Shown: in pieces, positions 1-8,678 of the stretch
How the letters are laid out: every line of letters starts with the position of its first letter
How positions within the stretch are numbered: the stretch's first letter is position 1
Assembly: GCA_910579215.1 (NCBI GenBank)
Contig: CAJTTN010000004.1
Coordinates: forward strand, 132,364-196,363
Length of the DNA: 64,000 nucleotides
Reading direction: 5' to 3'
Source: an uncultured Anaeroplasmataceae bacterium
GTDB lineage: Bacteria; Bacillota_I; Bacilli_A; Acholeplasmatales; Anaeroplasmataceae
The notes under the pieces: model-generated
Seen by the model: only the letters and a program-made list of their open reading frames with translations
Databases searched by the model: none
What the model was told of the DNA's origin: nothing
Program-made: the position numbers and the translations under genes

Positions 1-2778
1 GAAATTTCTTTTTTAGGAAATGAAAATTATAGTCCTTGTTCAATTATTAGAACCTTAAAAATTGTAAAGGCAGATCTTACCATTATTGCAGAAAATGAAA
101 GCTTTATCTATGATGGAAAAGAAAAGCAATTATCAGCCTCAATTGACGGAGGATTTCCTTTAGAATATACCTATTATGAGAAAGATAAAATTATAGATTT
201 TCCTGTAAATGTTGGAGAATATAGAGTGGTTATAAGCTTTTCAGGAAATGATTCTTATAATTCAACGACGATTGAAAGAACTTTAACGATACAGCCTTGT
301 TCAATTGACATAACACTAGAGTCTTTTGAAGTAGAGTATGATAGGGAATATGTAGTAGAGCCTAATCTTTCAATGTCATATATGTTGATATTTTATCAGG
401 ATGGTATAGAATTAGAAGAAAAGCCAAAGCTGCCAGGCTTATATACGGTTAAGGTTGTAATTACAGATTCAAATTATGTCGGAAGCAAAGAAGTAGAATT
501 TACTATACATAAAGCGGAATATAATTTACCCTATGAGGATATGTATGCATTAGTAGGAGCAGCCATTGCTTTTGAGGTAGAGGATTTTGTACAAATAGAA
601 TATTATTTAAATGGAACAAAGGTTTCTGACTTTTCTTCTATAGGAACCTATGAGGTCATCTTTTTCTTTACGGAGCATCATTTTTATAAGGATTTTACCA
701 AGAAAATAAATGTTGTAATAGATCATAAATATCGATTAGCGATAGAAGCTGAAGATGCCTATTATGAAGAGGGAATAGAATATGAAATTTCCTATAAAAC
801 CAATTATGATGTAGAGCTAAATATAGCTTACTATTATAATGACATAGAAATTGCTAAGCCAAATCAAGCGGGAATTTATAGGATAAGGCTTTCCTATGCA
901 GAGGATCAGATCTATTATGGTGCTGAAGCGTATTGTACGCTATATCTATATCCAGAACAGCAGGAAATTACAGAGCTTAAGGATGGACTCTATCATATTT
1001 TAGGTACAGTTCTAACGAAGAACAATACCTTTAGCTTTATTGCATATAAGTCAAACGTCTTATTAGTAGAGGATCTTAGTTTAGAGCTTGGAGCTTCTTA
1101 TGACTTGGTGGGTATTTTTGATACAACAGAAAGTATTTTAAAGGGCTCTGTTTTAAAGAAAACTAAAATTAGTACTATATCAGTAGAACCAGTAGATGCT
1201 TCTTTACTTGGTTTTGCAGAGCATGTGGACGAATATTTATATCAATTTATTTCATTAAAGGGTATGGTAATTCAAAAGGAGGATACCTATGCCTTAGCCT
1301 TAGATGAGGATTATTCTATTACCTTAAATAAAAACTATAAGGAAGCTTTTGAGCAACAAAAAGCAGTGGAAATTCAAATTATATTTTATGGGGTAACCTA
1401 TGAGCTTTTAGATTTCACCTTTACAGAGCTTACAGATGAGGAAATGGCTTATGCACAGGCCTTACTCTATACCTTTGAGGATATTGTAGATACGCTTCCT
1501 TTAGAGACTGTAAAGCCTTTTGAAACTTCAATCAGTTACATAACCTCTTCTAATCCAGAGGTGATTCGGATTAATCCACTGCAGGTAATTCCTCCACGTA
1601 ATGAGGACAAAATGGTACAATTAGAGGTGTGCTTTACGGTTGGAGATTATTCTTGTACTCGATGGTATGAGGTTAAGGTTTTAAAAGAAGAAATCAAGGA
1701 GTTAAAAATTTATAGTATTGAAATGCATCAGCAATATGGAGATTCAACGCTTATCACATATGGAGATTTTGAAATTTTGATTGATGCGGGAGATAAAAAG
1801 GACGGTCCCTATGTTAATAAATTTTTAAAGGAACATATCTCTGAAGATAATCATTTAGATATGATGATTGTTACGCATTGCCATTCGGATCATATGGGAG
1901 GTTTAGCTTATGCAAGTAATGAATCACAATCCACAGTAAAAGCTTTGGATGGCATAGCTACCATTGGTACGATTATTGATTATGGACATGATCGTTCTAC
2001 GAATGCATTACATAATAGCTGGGTAGATATTAGAAATTCTTATATTAATAAAGGTGCTGAATATTATCCAGTCTACGATTGTGCGAAGAATACAAATGGA
2101 GCAAGCTCTCATTATCAAATCGATCGTAAGCTAAGCTTAGACTTTATTGACACGATGACCTATGCATTACCAAGTCAAAATATTTCAACTGAGCTAAATA
2201 TTTATTCTATAGCCACCCTTTTGACTTTTGAAAACTTTAAATTTTTCTTTGCAGGTGATTTAGAGGATAAGGGAGAATCTAACCTTTATAAAAACCTTTC
2301 TAATACACCTTTAAAAAATATTACAGAGGACAATGTTGTCTTATATAAAGCGGCTCACCATGGAACAGACCCAGGAGCAAATAATGGTGGTGTAAACGGA
2401 GGGAATCAGCTTCCATTTTTGAGGAGCTTAAAGCCAGATTATTTCTTTGCTTCTGCCGCTATGTGCTTGGGAAATTATCCTACCAATAGTTCAGGAGATA
2501 AATTCATTGGAGGACAACCACACCCTTATATTAAATGTATAGCTAACTTCTTAAAATTTAATGATAATGTGTATTTCAATGGAACAAATGGAACCCTTGA
2601 ATTTATTACCGATGGCTATGAAATGAAAAGTATACGTGGGGCAGGAGCTACAACAAACTATCTATTAGAGGTAAATGGAACTCCTATAGACTATGCTTCT
2701 CAAGCAAATTTGAAATTGGTGGATACCTTATGGTATAGAAAAAATAGAAAAGCAGCTGTAGATAATATTTTAGGTTGA
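1..2778 (+). CDS. Ig-like repeat protein with C-terminal metallo-beta-lactamase domain (5' end outside window)
   Basis: The reading frame is open from base 1, so the gene starts upstream. The N-terminal part holds Ig/MBG-like repeats: the pattern ISFxGNxxY...RTLxI occurs at bases 4-63 and again at 232-291, and YDGKEKQL is typical of MBG-type repeats. Bases about 960-1480 look like two OB-like beta domains, and about 1500-1690 like an atrophied bacterial Ig domain. The C-terminus is a ComEC-like metallo-beta-lactamase fold with the metal motif THCHSDHMGG at 1873, FAGDLED near 2248 and AAHHGTD near 2353. Repeat architecture of this kind is normally exported; the signal peptide would lie outside the window. 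A hydrolase acting on a phosphoester such as DNA is possible by analogy with ComEC, but the substrate is unknown. The stop is TGA. Confidence 0.8.
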   Translation, partial: EISFLGNENYSPCSIIRTLKIVKADLTIIAENESFIYDGKEKQLSASIDGGFPLEYTYYEKDKIIDFPVNVGEYRVVISFSGNDSYNSTTIERTLTIQPCSIDITLESFEVEYDREYVVEPNLSMSYMLIFYQDGIELEEKPKLPGLYTVKVVITDSNYVGSKEVEFTIHKAEYNLPYEDMYALVGAAIAFEVEDFVQIEYYLNGTKVSDFSSIGTYEVIFFFTEHHFYKDFTKKINVVIDHKYRLAIEAEDAYYEEGIEYEISYKTNYDVELNIAYYYNDIEIAKPNQAGIYRIRLSYAEDQIYYGAEAYCTLYLYPEQQEITELKDGLYHILGTVLTKNNTFSFIAYKSNVLLVEDLSLELGASYDLVGIFDTTESILKGSVLKKTKISTISVEPVDASLLGFAEHVDEYLYQFISLKGMVIQKEDTYALALDEDYSITLNKNYKEAFEQQKAVEIQIIFYGVTYELLDFTFTELTDEEMAYAQALLYTFEDIVDTLPLETVKPFETSISYITSSNPEVIRINPLQVIPPRNEDKMVQLEVCFTVGDYSCTRWYEVKVLKEEIKELKIYSIEMHQQYGDSTLITYGDFEILIDAGDKKDGPYVNKFLKEHISEDNHLDMMIVTHCHSDHMGGLAYASNESQSTVKALDGIATIGTIIDYGHDRSTNALHNSWVDIRNSYINKGAEYYPVYDCAKNTNGASSHYQIDRKLSLDFIDTMTYALPSQNISTELNIYSIATLLTFENFKFFFAGDLEDKGESNLYKNLSNTPLKNITEDNVVLYKAAHHGTDPGANNGGVNGGNQLPFLRSLKPDYFFASAAMCLGNYPTNSSGDKFIGGQPHPYIKCIANFLKFNDNVYFNGTNGTLEFITDGYEMKSIRGAGATTNYLLEVNGTPIDYASQANLKLVDTLWYRKNRKAAVDNILG

Positions 2779-2803
2779 TAATAGTATAAAATAATTATGA
2801 AAT

Positions 2804-2851
2804 GGTTGGAGGAAATGCTAGTTGGAACTAGCATCTCTTCTGACCTTTTTT
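2804..2851 (+). terminator. Rho-independent terminator after the MBL protein gene
   Basis: ATGCTAGTT and AACTAGCAT form a perfect stem, extended outward by a partly G-U paired stem to GGTTGG/CTGACC, and followed by a T run. Confidence 0.85.
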
Positions 2852-2922
2852 ATTTATGAATAGAAAACAGATTCATAAAACTATTTTAATTCTAGTAGAA
2901 TAGTATAGAGGATGATATAACT

Positions 2923-4152
2923 ATGAAAATACTAGTATTGGGAACAGGAGTAGCAAATGATGGAGTCGTTATGCTATTAAAGGAGGAAGGATTAGATTAT
3001 GATTATTTAAATATAGATGAAGTTATGACTTTTGATTATCAATTTGTAGTTAAGGCACCAGGAATTCCTATGACTGAGCCCATAATCCAAGGGTTTCTTA
3101 AAAAAAATATTCGCGTCATTACCGATGTAGAGTTGGCCTTTCTTTTAAGAAAAAAGTTTTATATAGGTGTAACAGGAAGCAATGGAAAGACGACGACAGT
3201 ATCTTTAATTAAACATATTTTGTCGGCAAAATATAAAACGATAGCCTGTGGAAATATAGGATATAGTCTTTGTCGTGCTTTAGTAGAGCACAAGGATGCA
3301 GAAATTTTTGTTGTAGAATTATCTAGCTTTCAATTAGAAGCTAGCCTTATTGATTTTAATATAAGCGTTTTGTTAAATGTTCATCCTTGTCATTTAGATC
3401 ATCATACCTCCTATAAGGAATATATTGATAGTAAGGCAAATCTTTGTAAAAATCAAAGCTCCTCTCATTATTGTGTGTATCACATGGATGATCCTATTTT
3501 AAGAGAAATGGTAAAAAGTAATTCTGCAGAACAAATTTCTTTTTCAAGGAATTCCTATCTAGCTAAATGCTATATCTTTGATGAGCATATTTATTTTCAA
3601 AATAAGAAAATTTTAAAAATAAATCCGTCCTTAAAGGAGAAAACCTTTTTTTTAGAGGATGTAATGGCTGCAATTTCAGCAGTATCTTTAGTGAAGGGAA
3701 TTTCATCAAAAATTATTCGAGAACAAATGAAAAGCTTTGAGGAGATAGAATATCGTCTTACAAAGATTAATTCCTTCATATATAATGATGCTAAAAGTAC
3801 AAATCCTTATTCTACGATGGCGGCATTAGAATGCTTTGATTCAGTAGAACTCATTTGTGGAGGATATGACCGAAAAGAAAATTTAGATTGTCTAAAATCC
3901 TCCTTGACTAAACTTAAAAGAGTATATGCCTATGGGCAAACTAAGGGAAAAATTGAAAAATATATGCAAGATAATAATGTAGAATGTTTAACCTTCAATT
4001 CCTTAGATGAGGCTTTTGAAAAGGCTTATCTAGACCGAAAAGAGGAAATTATTTTATTTTCCCCTATGTTTGCAAGCTTTGACGGCTTTAAAAATTATAT
4101 AGAACGTGGAAAATACTTTAATGAAATAGCATTGAAAATGTTAAAAAAGTAA
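2923..4152 (+). CDS. murD: UDP-N-acetylmuramoyl-L-alanine--D-glutamate ligase
   Basis: Cytoplasmic Mur ligase that adds D-glutamate to UDP-MurNAc-L-Ala in peptidoglycan precursor synthesis. A short Rossmann-like N-terminal domain starts MKILVLGTG. It is followed by the ATP-binding motif GVTGSNGKTTT (about residues 83-93), the MurD-type SSFQLE block, HLDHH (about residue 157) and NDAKSTNP (about residue 288). At 409 residues it is somewhat shorter than the usual ~450, mostly in the N-terminal domain, but all catalytic motifs are present. GAGGATG precedes the ATG. It is a single-gene unit between two terminators. Confidence 0.93.
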   Translation: MKILVLGTGVANDGVVMLLKEEGLDYDYLNIDEVMTFDYQFVVKAPGIPMTEPIIQGFLKKNIRVITDVELAFLLRKKFYIGVTGSNGKTTTVSLIKHILSAKYKTIACGNIGYSLCRALVEHKDAEIFVVELSSFQLEASLIDFNISVLLNVHPCHLDHHTSYKEYIDSKANLCKNQSSSHYCVYHMDDPILREMVKSNSAEQISFSRNSYLAKCYIFDEHIYFQNKKILKINPSLKEKTFFLEDVMAAISAVSLVKGISSKIIREQMKSFEEIEYRLTKINSFIYNDAKSTNPYSTMAALECFDSVELICGGYDRKENLDCLKSSLTKLKRVYAYGQTKGKIEKYMQDNNVECLTFNSLDEAFEKAYLDRKEEIILFSPMFASFDGFKNYIERGKYFNEIALKMLKK

Positions 4153-4173
4153 AGGAATCATAGTTCATAAATT

Positions 4174-4206
4174 GAGGGTATTCTAATGGTAGAATACTCT
4201 TTTTTA
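4174..4206 (+). terminator. Rho-independent terminator after murD
   Basis: AGGGTATTCTA and TAGAATACTCT pair around a 4-base loop and are followed by a run of T. Confidence 0.9.
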
Positions 4207-4247
4207 ATCTTTTAAAATAGAAATATGTAAGAGTATAGACAAATAAC

Positions 4248-4296
4248 TTGAAAAAATCTATATTTTAGGTTAAAATATGTAAGAAATTGATATAAT
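4248..4296 (+). promoter_or_regulatory. Putative promoter of the first degV gene
   Basis: TTGAAA at 4248-4253 and TAAAAT at 4271-4276 are separated by 17 bases. A second, perfect TATAAT at 4291-4296 is preceded by TGA (extended -10). The TAAAATATGTAAGAAAT...GATATAAT block is nearly repeated before the second degV gene (about 5230-5252), so both copies probably have similar promoters. Which -10 is used cannot be decided by eye. Confidence 0.45.
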
Positions 4297-4314
4297 CTAC
4301 AAGGAGTGAGAATT

Positions 4315-5181
4315 ATGAGCAAATATGTAATAATGATGGATGTCTCTGGAGACATCGTTGATGAATCTATAAAGAAATGGGATCTTAAATTTATCCCTAT
4401 GCAATATTCCTTAGGAGAGGAAATGAGAACCTCTACAGGACCAGAGGATGCCGCTGTATTAAAAGCCTTTTATGATGGACAAAGAGGAGGAGATTTGACC
4501 AAGACTAGTCAAATTACACCATTCCAATATGAAGAATATTTTGAACCATATTTAAAGGAAGGCTTTTCTATATTGTATTTAGCCCTATCCAGTGGATTAT
4601 CCTCTACCTTTAGTGCGGCTTGTTTAGCAAGTGAAACCTTGAAGGAGAAATATCCTGAATTGGATGTTATGCCAGTAGATTCTTTAGCAGCCACAGGAGG
4701 AATGGGTATATTAATAGAACAGGCTTTAAAAAATAGAGAAGCTGGAATGAGCCTACAAGAGAATTATAAGGTACTTACCTCTTTAGTGCCTAAGGGGAGA
4801 AACTGGTTTTTGGTACAGGATTTAAACTATTTAAAGCGTGGAGGAAGAATATCTTCTACAACAGCTATATTTGGTTCTATGCTAAACATAAAGCCAATAT
4901 TAAAAATTGATGAGAATGGAAAATTAACTACCATAGCTAAAAAGCGTGGTAATAAAATGGCTGTTCAGGCATTGATTGATTACTTTAAAGAAAACTATGA
5001 TCCACAGGCTCCTAAAACAATATATATAAGCAATGCGGATTGCAAGGAATTAGGCGATATGCTTGCTGGGAAATTAAAGGAGCTATATCCAGATTTAGAA
5101 ATTAAGCAAACAACCTTATCTCCTATCATTGGAGCACATACAGGTCCAGGGATGCTAATGCTAAGCCATATAGGTAAATAA
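4315..5181 (+). CDS. DegV family fatty-acid-binding protein, tandem copy 1
   Basis: DegV-fold protein of 288 residues. Family members (FakB type) bind a fatty acid and present it to the FakA kinase. Typical features are the N-terminal MSKYVIMMDVSGDI, the LALSSGLSSTF ligand loop, RGGRISSTTA and a C-terminal IIGAHTGPGM. ATG 4315 is chosen because AAGGAG (4301-4306) lies 8 bases upstream; an in-frame GTG at 4306 overlaps that site. The first 347 bases (4315-4661) are identical to the second copy at 5271, and the rest has diverged. No fakA-like kinase gene is seen here, so the lipid-binding role is inferred from the family. Confidence 0.9.
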   Translation: MSKYVIMMDVSGDIVDESIKKWDLKFIPMQYSLGEEMRTSTGPEDAAVLKAFYDGQRGGDLTKTSQITPFQYEEYFEPYLKEGFSILYLALSSGLSSTFSAACLASETLKEKYPELDVMPVDSLAATGGMGILIEQALKNREAGMSLQENYKVLTSLVPKGRNWFLVQDLNYLKRGGRISSTTAIFGSMLNIKPILKIDENGKLTTIAKKRGNKMAVQALIDYFKENYDPQAPKTIYISNADCKELGDMLAGKLKELYPDLEIKQTTLSPIIGAHTGPGMLMLSHIGK

Positions 5182-5204
5182 GAGAGTGAATGCTCTCTTT
5201 TTTC
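5181..5204 (+). terminator. Terminator between the degV copies
   Basis: AGAGAG and CTCTCT pair across a short loop, followed by T6. The stem starts on the last base of the stop codon. Confidence 0.7.
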
Positions 5205-5270
5205 TTGCAAATTTTAAATTTTTGCTGTAAAATATGTAAGAAATCGATATAATTTTTAAGGAGAAAATTT

Positions 5271-6137
5271 ATGAGCAAATATGTAATAATGATGGATGTC
5301 TCTGGAGACATCGTTGATGAATCTATAAAGAAATGGGATCTTAAATTTATCCCTATGCAATATTCCTTAGGAGAGGAAATGAGAACCTCTACAGGACCAG
5401 AGGATGCCGCTGTATTAAAAGCCTTTTATGATGGACAAAGAGGAGGAGATTTGACCAAGACTAGTCAAATTACACCATTCCAATATGAAGAATATTTTGA
5501 ACCATATTTAAAGGAAGGCTTTTCTATATTGTATTTAGCCCTATCCAGTGGATTATCCTCTACCTTTAGTGCGGCTTGTTTAGCAAGTGAAACCTTGAAG
5601 GAGAAATATCCTGAATTAGATGTTATACCTGTAGACTCTAAAGCTGCAACAGGGGGAATGGGTATATTAATAGAACAGGCTTTAAAAAATAGAGAGCAAG
5701 GGGTAAGCTTAGAAGAAAATGCTAAGGCGTTAAAAGCGTATGTTACTAAAATAAAACATTGGTTTTTAGTACAGGATTTAAACTATTTAAAGCGTGGAGG
5801 AAGAGTTTCTTCTACCACAGCCTTTGTTGGTTCTATGTTAAACATAAAACCAATATTGAAAATTGATGAGAATGGGAAATTAACTACCATAGCTAAAAAG
5901 CGTGGTAATAAAATGGCTGTTCAAGCTCTCTTTGAACTATTTAAAGAGCATTATGATGAACAGATTACAGATACAATTTATTTATGTGATGCAGATTGCA
6001 AAGAATTATCTACTCTATTAGCTGAAGAGCTACATAAGACATTTCCAAATCTTGAAATTAAACAGACTACACTTTGTCCCATTATTGGAGCGCATACAGG
6101 TCCAGGGATGTTAGCGATTTGTCATTTAGGAAAGTAA
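5271..6137 (+). CDS. DegV family fatty-acid-binding protein, tandem copy 2
   Basis: Second 288-residue DegV protein, same strand, 89 bases after copy 1, with its own AAGGAG site and promoter-like block. Its N-terminal ~116 residues match copy 1 exactly at DNA level. The C-terminal two thirds differ in patches, for example KALKAYVTKIKHWF against KVLTSLVPKGRNWF and IKQTTLCP against IKQTTLSP. The signature IIGAHTGPGML is kept. The divergent C-terminal part may give the two proteins different ligand or partner preference, which is an inference. Confidence 0.9.
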   Translation: MSKYVIMMDVSGDIVDESIKKWDLKFIPMQYSLGEEMRTSTGPEDAAVLKAFYDGQRGGDLTKTSQITPFQYEEYFEPYLKEGFSILYLALSSGLSSTFSAACLASETLKEKYPELDVIPVDSKAATGGMGILIEQALKNREQGVSLEENAKALKAYVTKIKHWFLVQDLNYLKRGGRVSSTTAFVGSMLNIKPILKIDENGKLTTIAKKRGNKMAVQALFELFKEHYDEQITDTIYLCDADCKELSTLLAEELHKTFPNLEIKQTTLCPIIGAHTGPGMLAICHLGK

Positions 6138-6152
6138 ATAAAAACCTTATTT

Positions 6153-6184
6153 TGCAGAAAGTGAAAGCATTTTCTGCATTTTTT
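6153..6184 (+). terminator. Terminator after degV copy 2
   Basis: TGCAGAAA pairs with TTTCTGCA and is followed by T6. Confidence 0.85.
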
Positions 6185-6239
6185 GCTTTTATTTAAGAAA
6201 TGTATAACAAAATCTTAAAAAAATGTGTTTTTTTGGTAT

Positions 6240-6267
6240 TTTACAATGTTCATTTATATGATATAAT
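6240..6267 (+). promoter_or_regulatory. Putative promoter of the hydrogenase operon
   Basis: TTTACA at 6240-6245 and TATAAT at 6262-6267 have 16-base spacing, about 50 bases before the hydC start. I saw no clear Rex-type palindrome beside it. Confidence 0.6.
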
Positions 6268-6317
6268 TATTTTGTATGTGAAATAAAATTTACTATAATT
6301 AAAAGGATGTGTTGAAT

Positions 6318-6812
6318 TTGAAATTAAGACATGAAGCTGTTCAATTAATTGAAAGCATTTGTGATCGCTACAAGAATGAACCTACTCCATTAATGCTTGT
6401 ATTGAGTGATATACAAAAGGAATATGGGTACATTCCTCTAGAGGTTCAAGAAATTGTTTCTGCAAAGCTTGGTATGCCAGTATCAGAAATCTATGGTGTT
6501 GTAACATTTTATTCATTTTTCTCTTTAACACCTAAGGGAAAATATGTTATTGGTGTATGCTTAGGTACAGCTTGTTATGTAAAGGGTGGACAAAATGTTT
6601 TGGATAAGTTCGCAACCCTACTTGGAATTAAGTCAGGAGAGACTACGGAGGATGGTTTATTTACGCTTGATTCCTTAAGGTGTATAGGTGCTTGTGGTAT
6701 AGCTCCTGCGGTATCTATCAATGGCAAGGTTTACTCTAAAGTTACCGTTGATGAGGTGGCTAAAATTATTGATTCCTATAAGAAGGAGGCTGCTTTACAT
6801 GGCGCAAATTAA
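6318..6812 (+). CDS. hydC: NuoE/HydC-like [2Fe-2S] subunit of an electron-bifurcating hydrogenase
   Basis: Thioredoxin-like [2Fe-2S] subunit of about 164 residues, like NuoE or HydC. The four cluster cysteines are seen in GVCLGTACYVKGG and LRCIGACGIAP. TTG 6318 is preferred as start because AAAGGA (6302-6307) lies about 10 bases upstream; an in-frame GTG at 6309 and a TTG at 6312 are too close. It is the first gene of a three-gene operon and its 3' end overlaps hydB by 14 bases. In HydABC enzymes this subunit takes part in electron transfer between NADH, ferredoxin and the H-cluster subunit. Confidence 0.9.
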   Translation: MKLRHEAVQLIESICDRYKNEPTPLMLVLSDIQKEYGYIPLEVQEIVSAKLGMPVSEIYGVVTFYSFFSLTPKGKYVIGVCLGTACYVKGGQNVLDKFATLLGIKSGETTEDGLFTLDSLRCIGACGIAPAVSINGKVYSKVTVDEVAKIIDSYKKEAALHGAN

Positions 6813-8667
6813 GTCAACAGAACAGCTACAAGAGCATATTAAGCATTGTACAGCTTGTTTTGAACAAAAATTAAATTCTAAAGGAAAGCGTTCTGTGCTA
6901 ATATGTGGAGGTACAGGATGTCTTGCGAATGAATCCAAAGAAATTTTGGAAAAAATTAGAGAAGAAATTAAATTGAATGGATTAGAGGAGAAGGTTGAAG
7001 TAAATCAGGTTGGTTGCTTTGGCTTCTGTTCTCAAGGACCATTTGTTAAAATTATGCCTGAGGACACCTTATATCGTACAGTTCGTGTAGAAGATGTTAC
7101 TAAAATTGTACAAGAGGATTTGATAGGACACAAAATCGTTGAGGATTTATTATATGTTGATCCTCAAACGCAAAAGAAGGTTGTCAAGCAGGATGAAATA
7201 AATTTCTATAAGAAGCAAAAGCGTATTGCCTTACATGGATGCTCAGTAATTGATCCGGAAAATATAGAAGAGGCTTTAGGGTATGATGGCTTTAAAGGAC
7301 TATTAAGAGCTTTATCTATGCAACCACAAGAAGTTATTGATGAAGTACTTACTGCGGGCTTACGTGGTCGTGGTGGAGCAGGTTTCCCTACAGGTAAGAA
7401 ATGGCAATTTGCTCATGATGTTTCTAGTGAAATCAAATATGTGGTCTGTAATGGAGATGAAGGAGATCCAGGTGCATTTATGGATCGTTCCATCTTAGAG
7501 GGAAATCCTCTTGCAGTTATTGAAGGTATGATGATTGCAGGTTATGCTATCGGAGCTTCTCAAGGATATTTCTATGTTCGTGCTGAATATCCAGTTGCTA
7601 TTGATCGACTAAAAATTGCGATTCATCAGGCAGAAGAAATAGGTATTTTAGGAGATAATATTTTAGGAACAGGATTTAATTTCCATATTGGTATTCGCTT
7701 AGGTGCTGGAGCCTTTGTGTGTGGAGAAGAAACTGCTCTTTTGAACTCTATTGAAGGGGAGCGTGGAAATCCACGTCCTAGACCACCATTCCCTGCTGTA
7801 AAGGGCTTATGGGGAAAGCCAACTATTATTAATAATGTTGAAACCTTAGCTTGCATCCCTTATATTTTACGTGAGGGTGCAAAGGTATTTAATTCTATTG
7901 GAACAGAGGGTTCTAAAGGAACTAAGGTATTTGCTTTAGGTGGAAAGGTAAATAATGTAGGTTTAGTTGAAGTTCCTATGGGAACTACATTAAGAGAATT
8001 AATCTACGATATAGGTGGAGGAATTCCTAACGACAAAGCATTTAAGGCTATTCAAACAGGTGGACCATCTGGTGGATGCTTAACTAAGGATGATTTGGAT
8101 ACACCAATCGATTATGATAATTTAGTTGCAGCAGGATCCATGATGGGCTCAGGTGGAGCTATTGTTATGGATGAAGATAACTGTATGGTAGATGTTGCTA
8201 AATTTTATATGGAATTCATTTGTGATGAATCCTGTGGAAAATGTACACAATGCCGTATAGGTACGAAGCGTTTATTAGAGTTTTTAAATAAGATTACAGA
8301 GGGACAAGGTGAGGTAGAAGATATTGAAAAGCTAGAAAGTCTTTCTAGTACTATCAAGGTTGGTGCTTTATGTGGGTTAGGTAAAACTGCAGCCAATCCA
8401 GTGCTTTCGACTTTACTTAAGTTTAAAGAAGAATATTTAGCTCATATTGAAGAAAAGAGATGTCCAGCTGGTGTATGTAAGAGTCTTATAGATTATCATA
8501 TCAATCCTGAGAGATGTAAGAAATGTTCTATGTGTGCTAGAGTATGTCCAACTAACGCTATTTCAGGTGTTCCTGGAAAAGAACCATATGTTATCAACAT
8601 CAATAAATGTATCAAATGTGGTACATGCTTAGCAACATGTAAATTTAATGCAATCTATAAGGGATAG
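6799..8667 (+). CDS. hydB: NuoF/HydB-like NADH-binding flavoprotein subunit of the hydrogenase
   Basis: About 622 residues. Domains in order: a thioredoxin-like [2Fe-2S] domain (C36, C41, C73, C77); the NuoF FMN/NADH domain with LRGRGGAGFPTG, NGDEGDPGAF and GAFVCGEETAL; an SLBB domain; the ESCGKCTQCRIG [4Fe-4S] motif; and a C-terminal pair of ferredoxin clusters (CKKCSMCARVCP and CIKCGTCLATCK). This is the HydB layout of bifurcating hydrogenases, not respiratory complex I alone. ATG 6799 is chosen because AAGGAGG at 6783-6789 sits correctly; an upstream in-frame start inside hydC has no such site. Confidence 0.93.
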   Translation: MAQIKSTEQLQEHIKHCTACFEQKLNSKGKRSVLICGGTGCLANESKEILEKIREEIKLNGLEEKVEVNQVGCFGFCSQGPFVKIMPEDTLYRTVRVEDVTKIVQEDLIGHKIVEDLLYVDPQTQKKVVKQDEINFYKKQKRIALHGCSVIDPENIEEALGYDGFKGLLRALSMQPQEVIDEVLTAGLRGRGGAGFPTGKKWQFAHDVSSEIKYVVCNGDEGDPGAFMDRSILEGNPLAVIEGMMIAGYAIGASQGYFYVRAEYPVAIDRLKIAIHQAEEIGILGDNILGTGFNFHIGIRLGAGAFVCGEETALLNSIEGERGNPRPRPPFPAVKGLWGKPTIINNVETLACIPYILREGAKVFNSIGTEGSKGTKVFALGGKVNNVGLVEVPMGTTLRELIYDIGGGIPNDKAFKAIQTGGPSGGCLTKDDLDTPIDYDNLVAAGSMMGSGGAIVMDEDNCMVDVAKFYMEFICDESCGKCTQCRIGTKRLLEFLNKITEGQGEVEDIEKLESLSSTIKVGALCGLGKTAANPVLSTLLKFKEEYLAHIEEKRCPAGVCKSLIDYHINPERCKKCSMCARVCPTNAISGVPGKEPYVININKCIKCGTCLATCKFNAIYKG

Positions 8668-8678
8668 GAGGTAGTACC

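Noticed and set aside
6225..6300. A Rex-type operator before the hydrogenase operon.
   Set aside because: TTGTAT and TGTGAAAT pieces are present but no TTGTGA-N6-TCACAA palindrome can be built.
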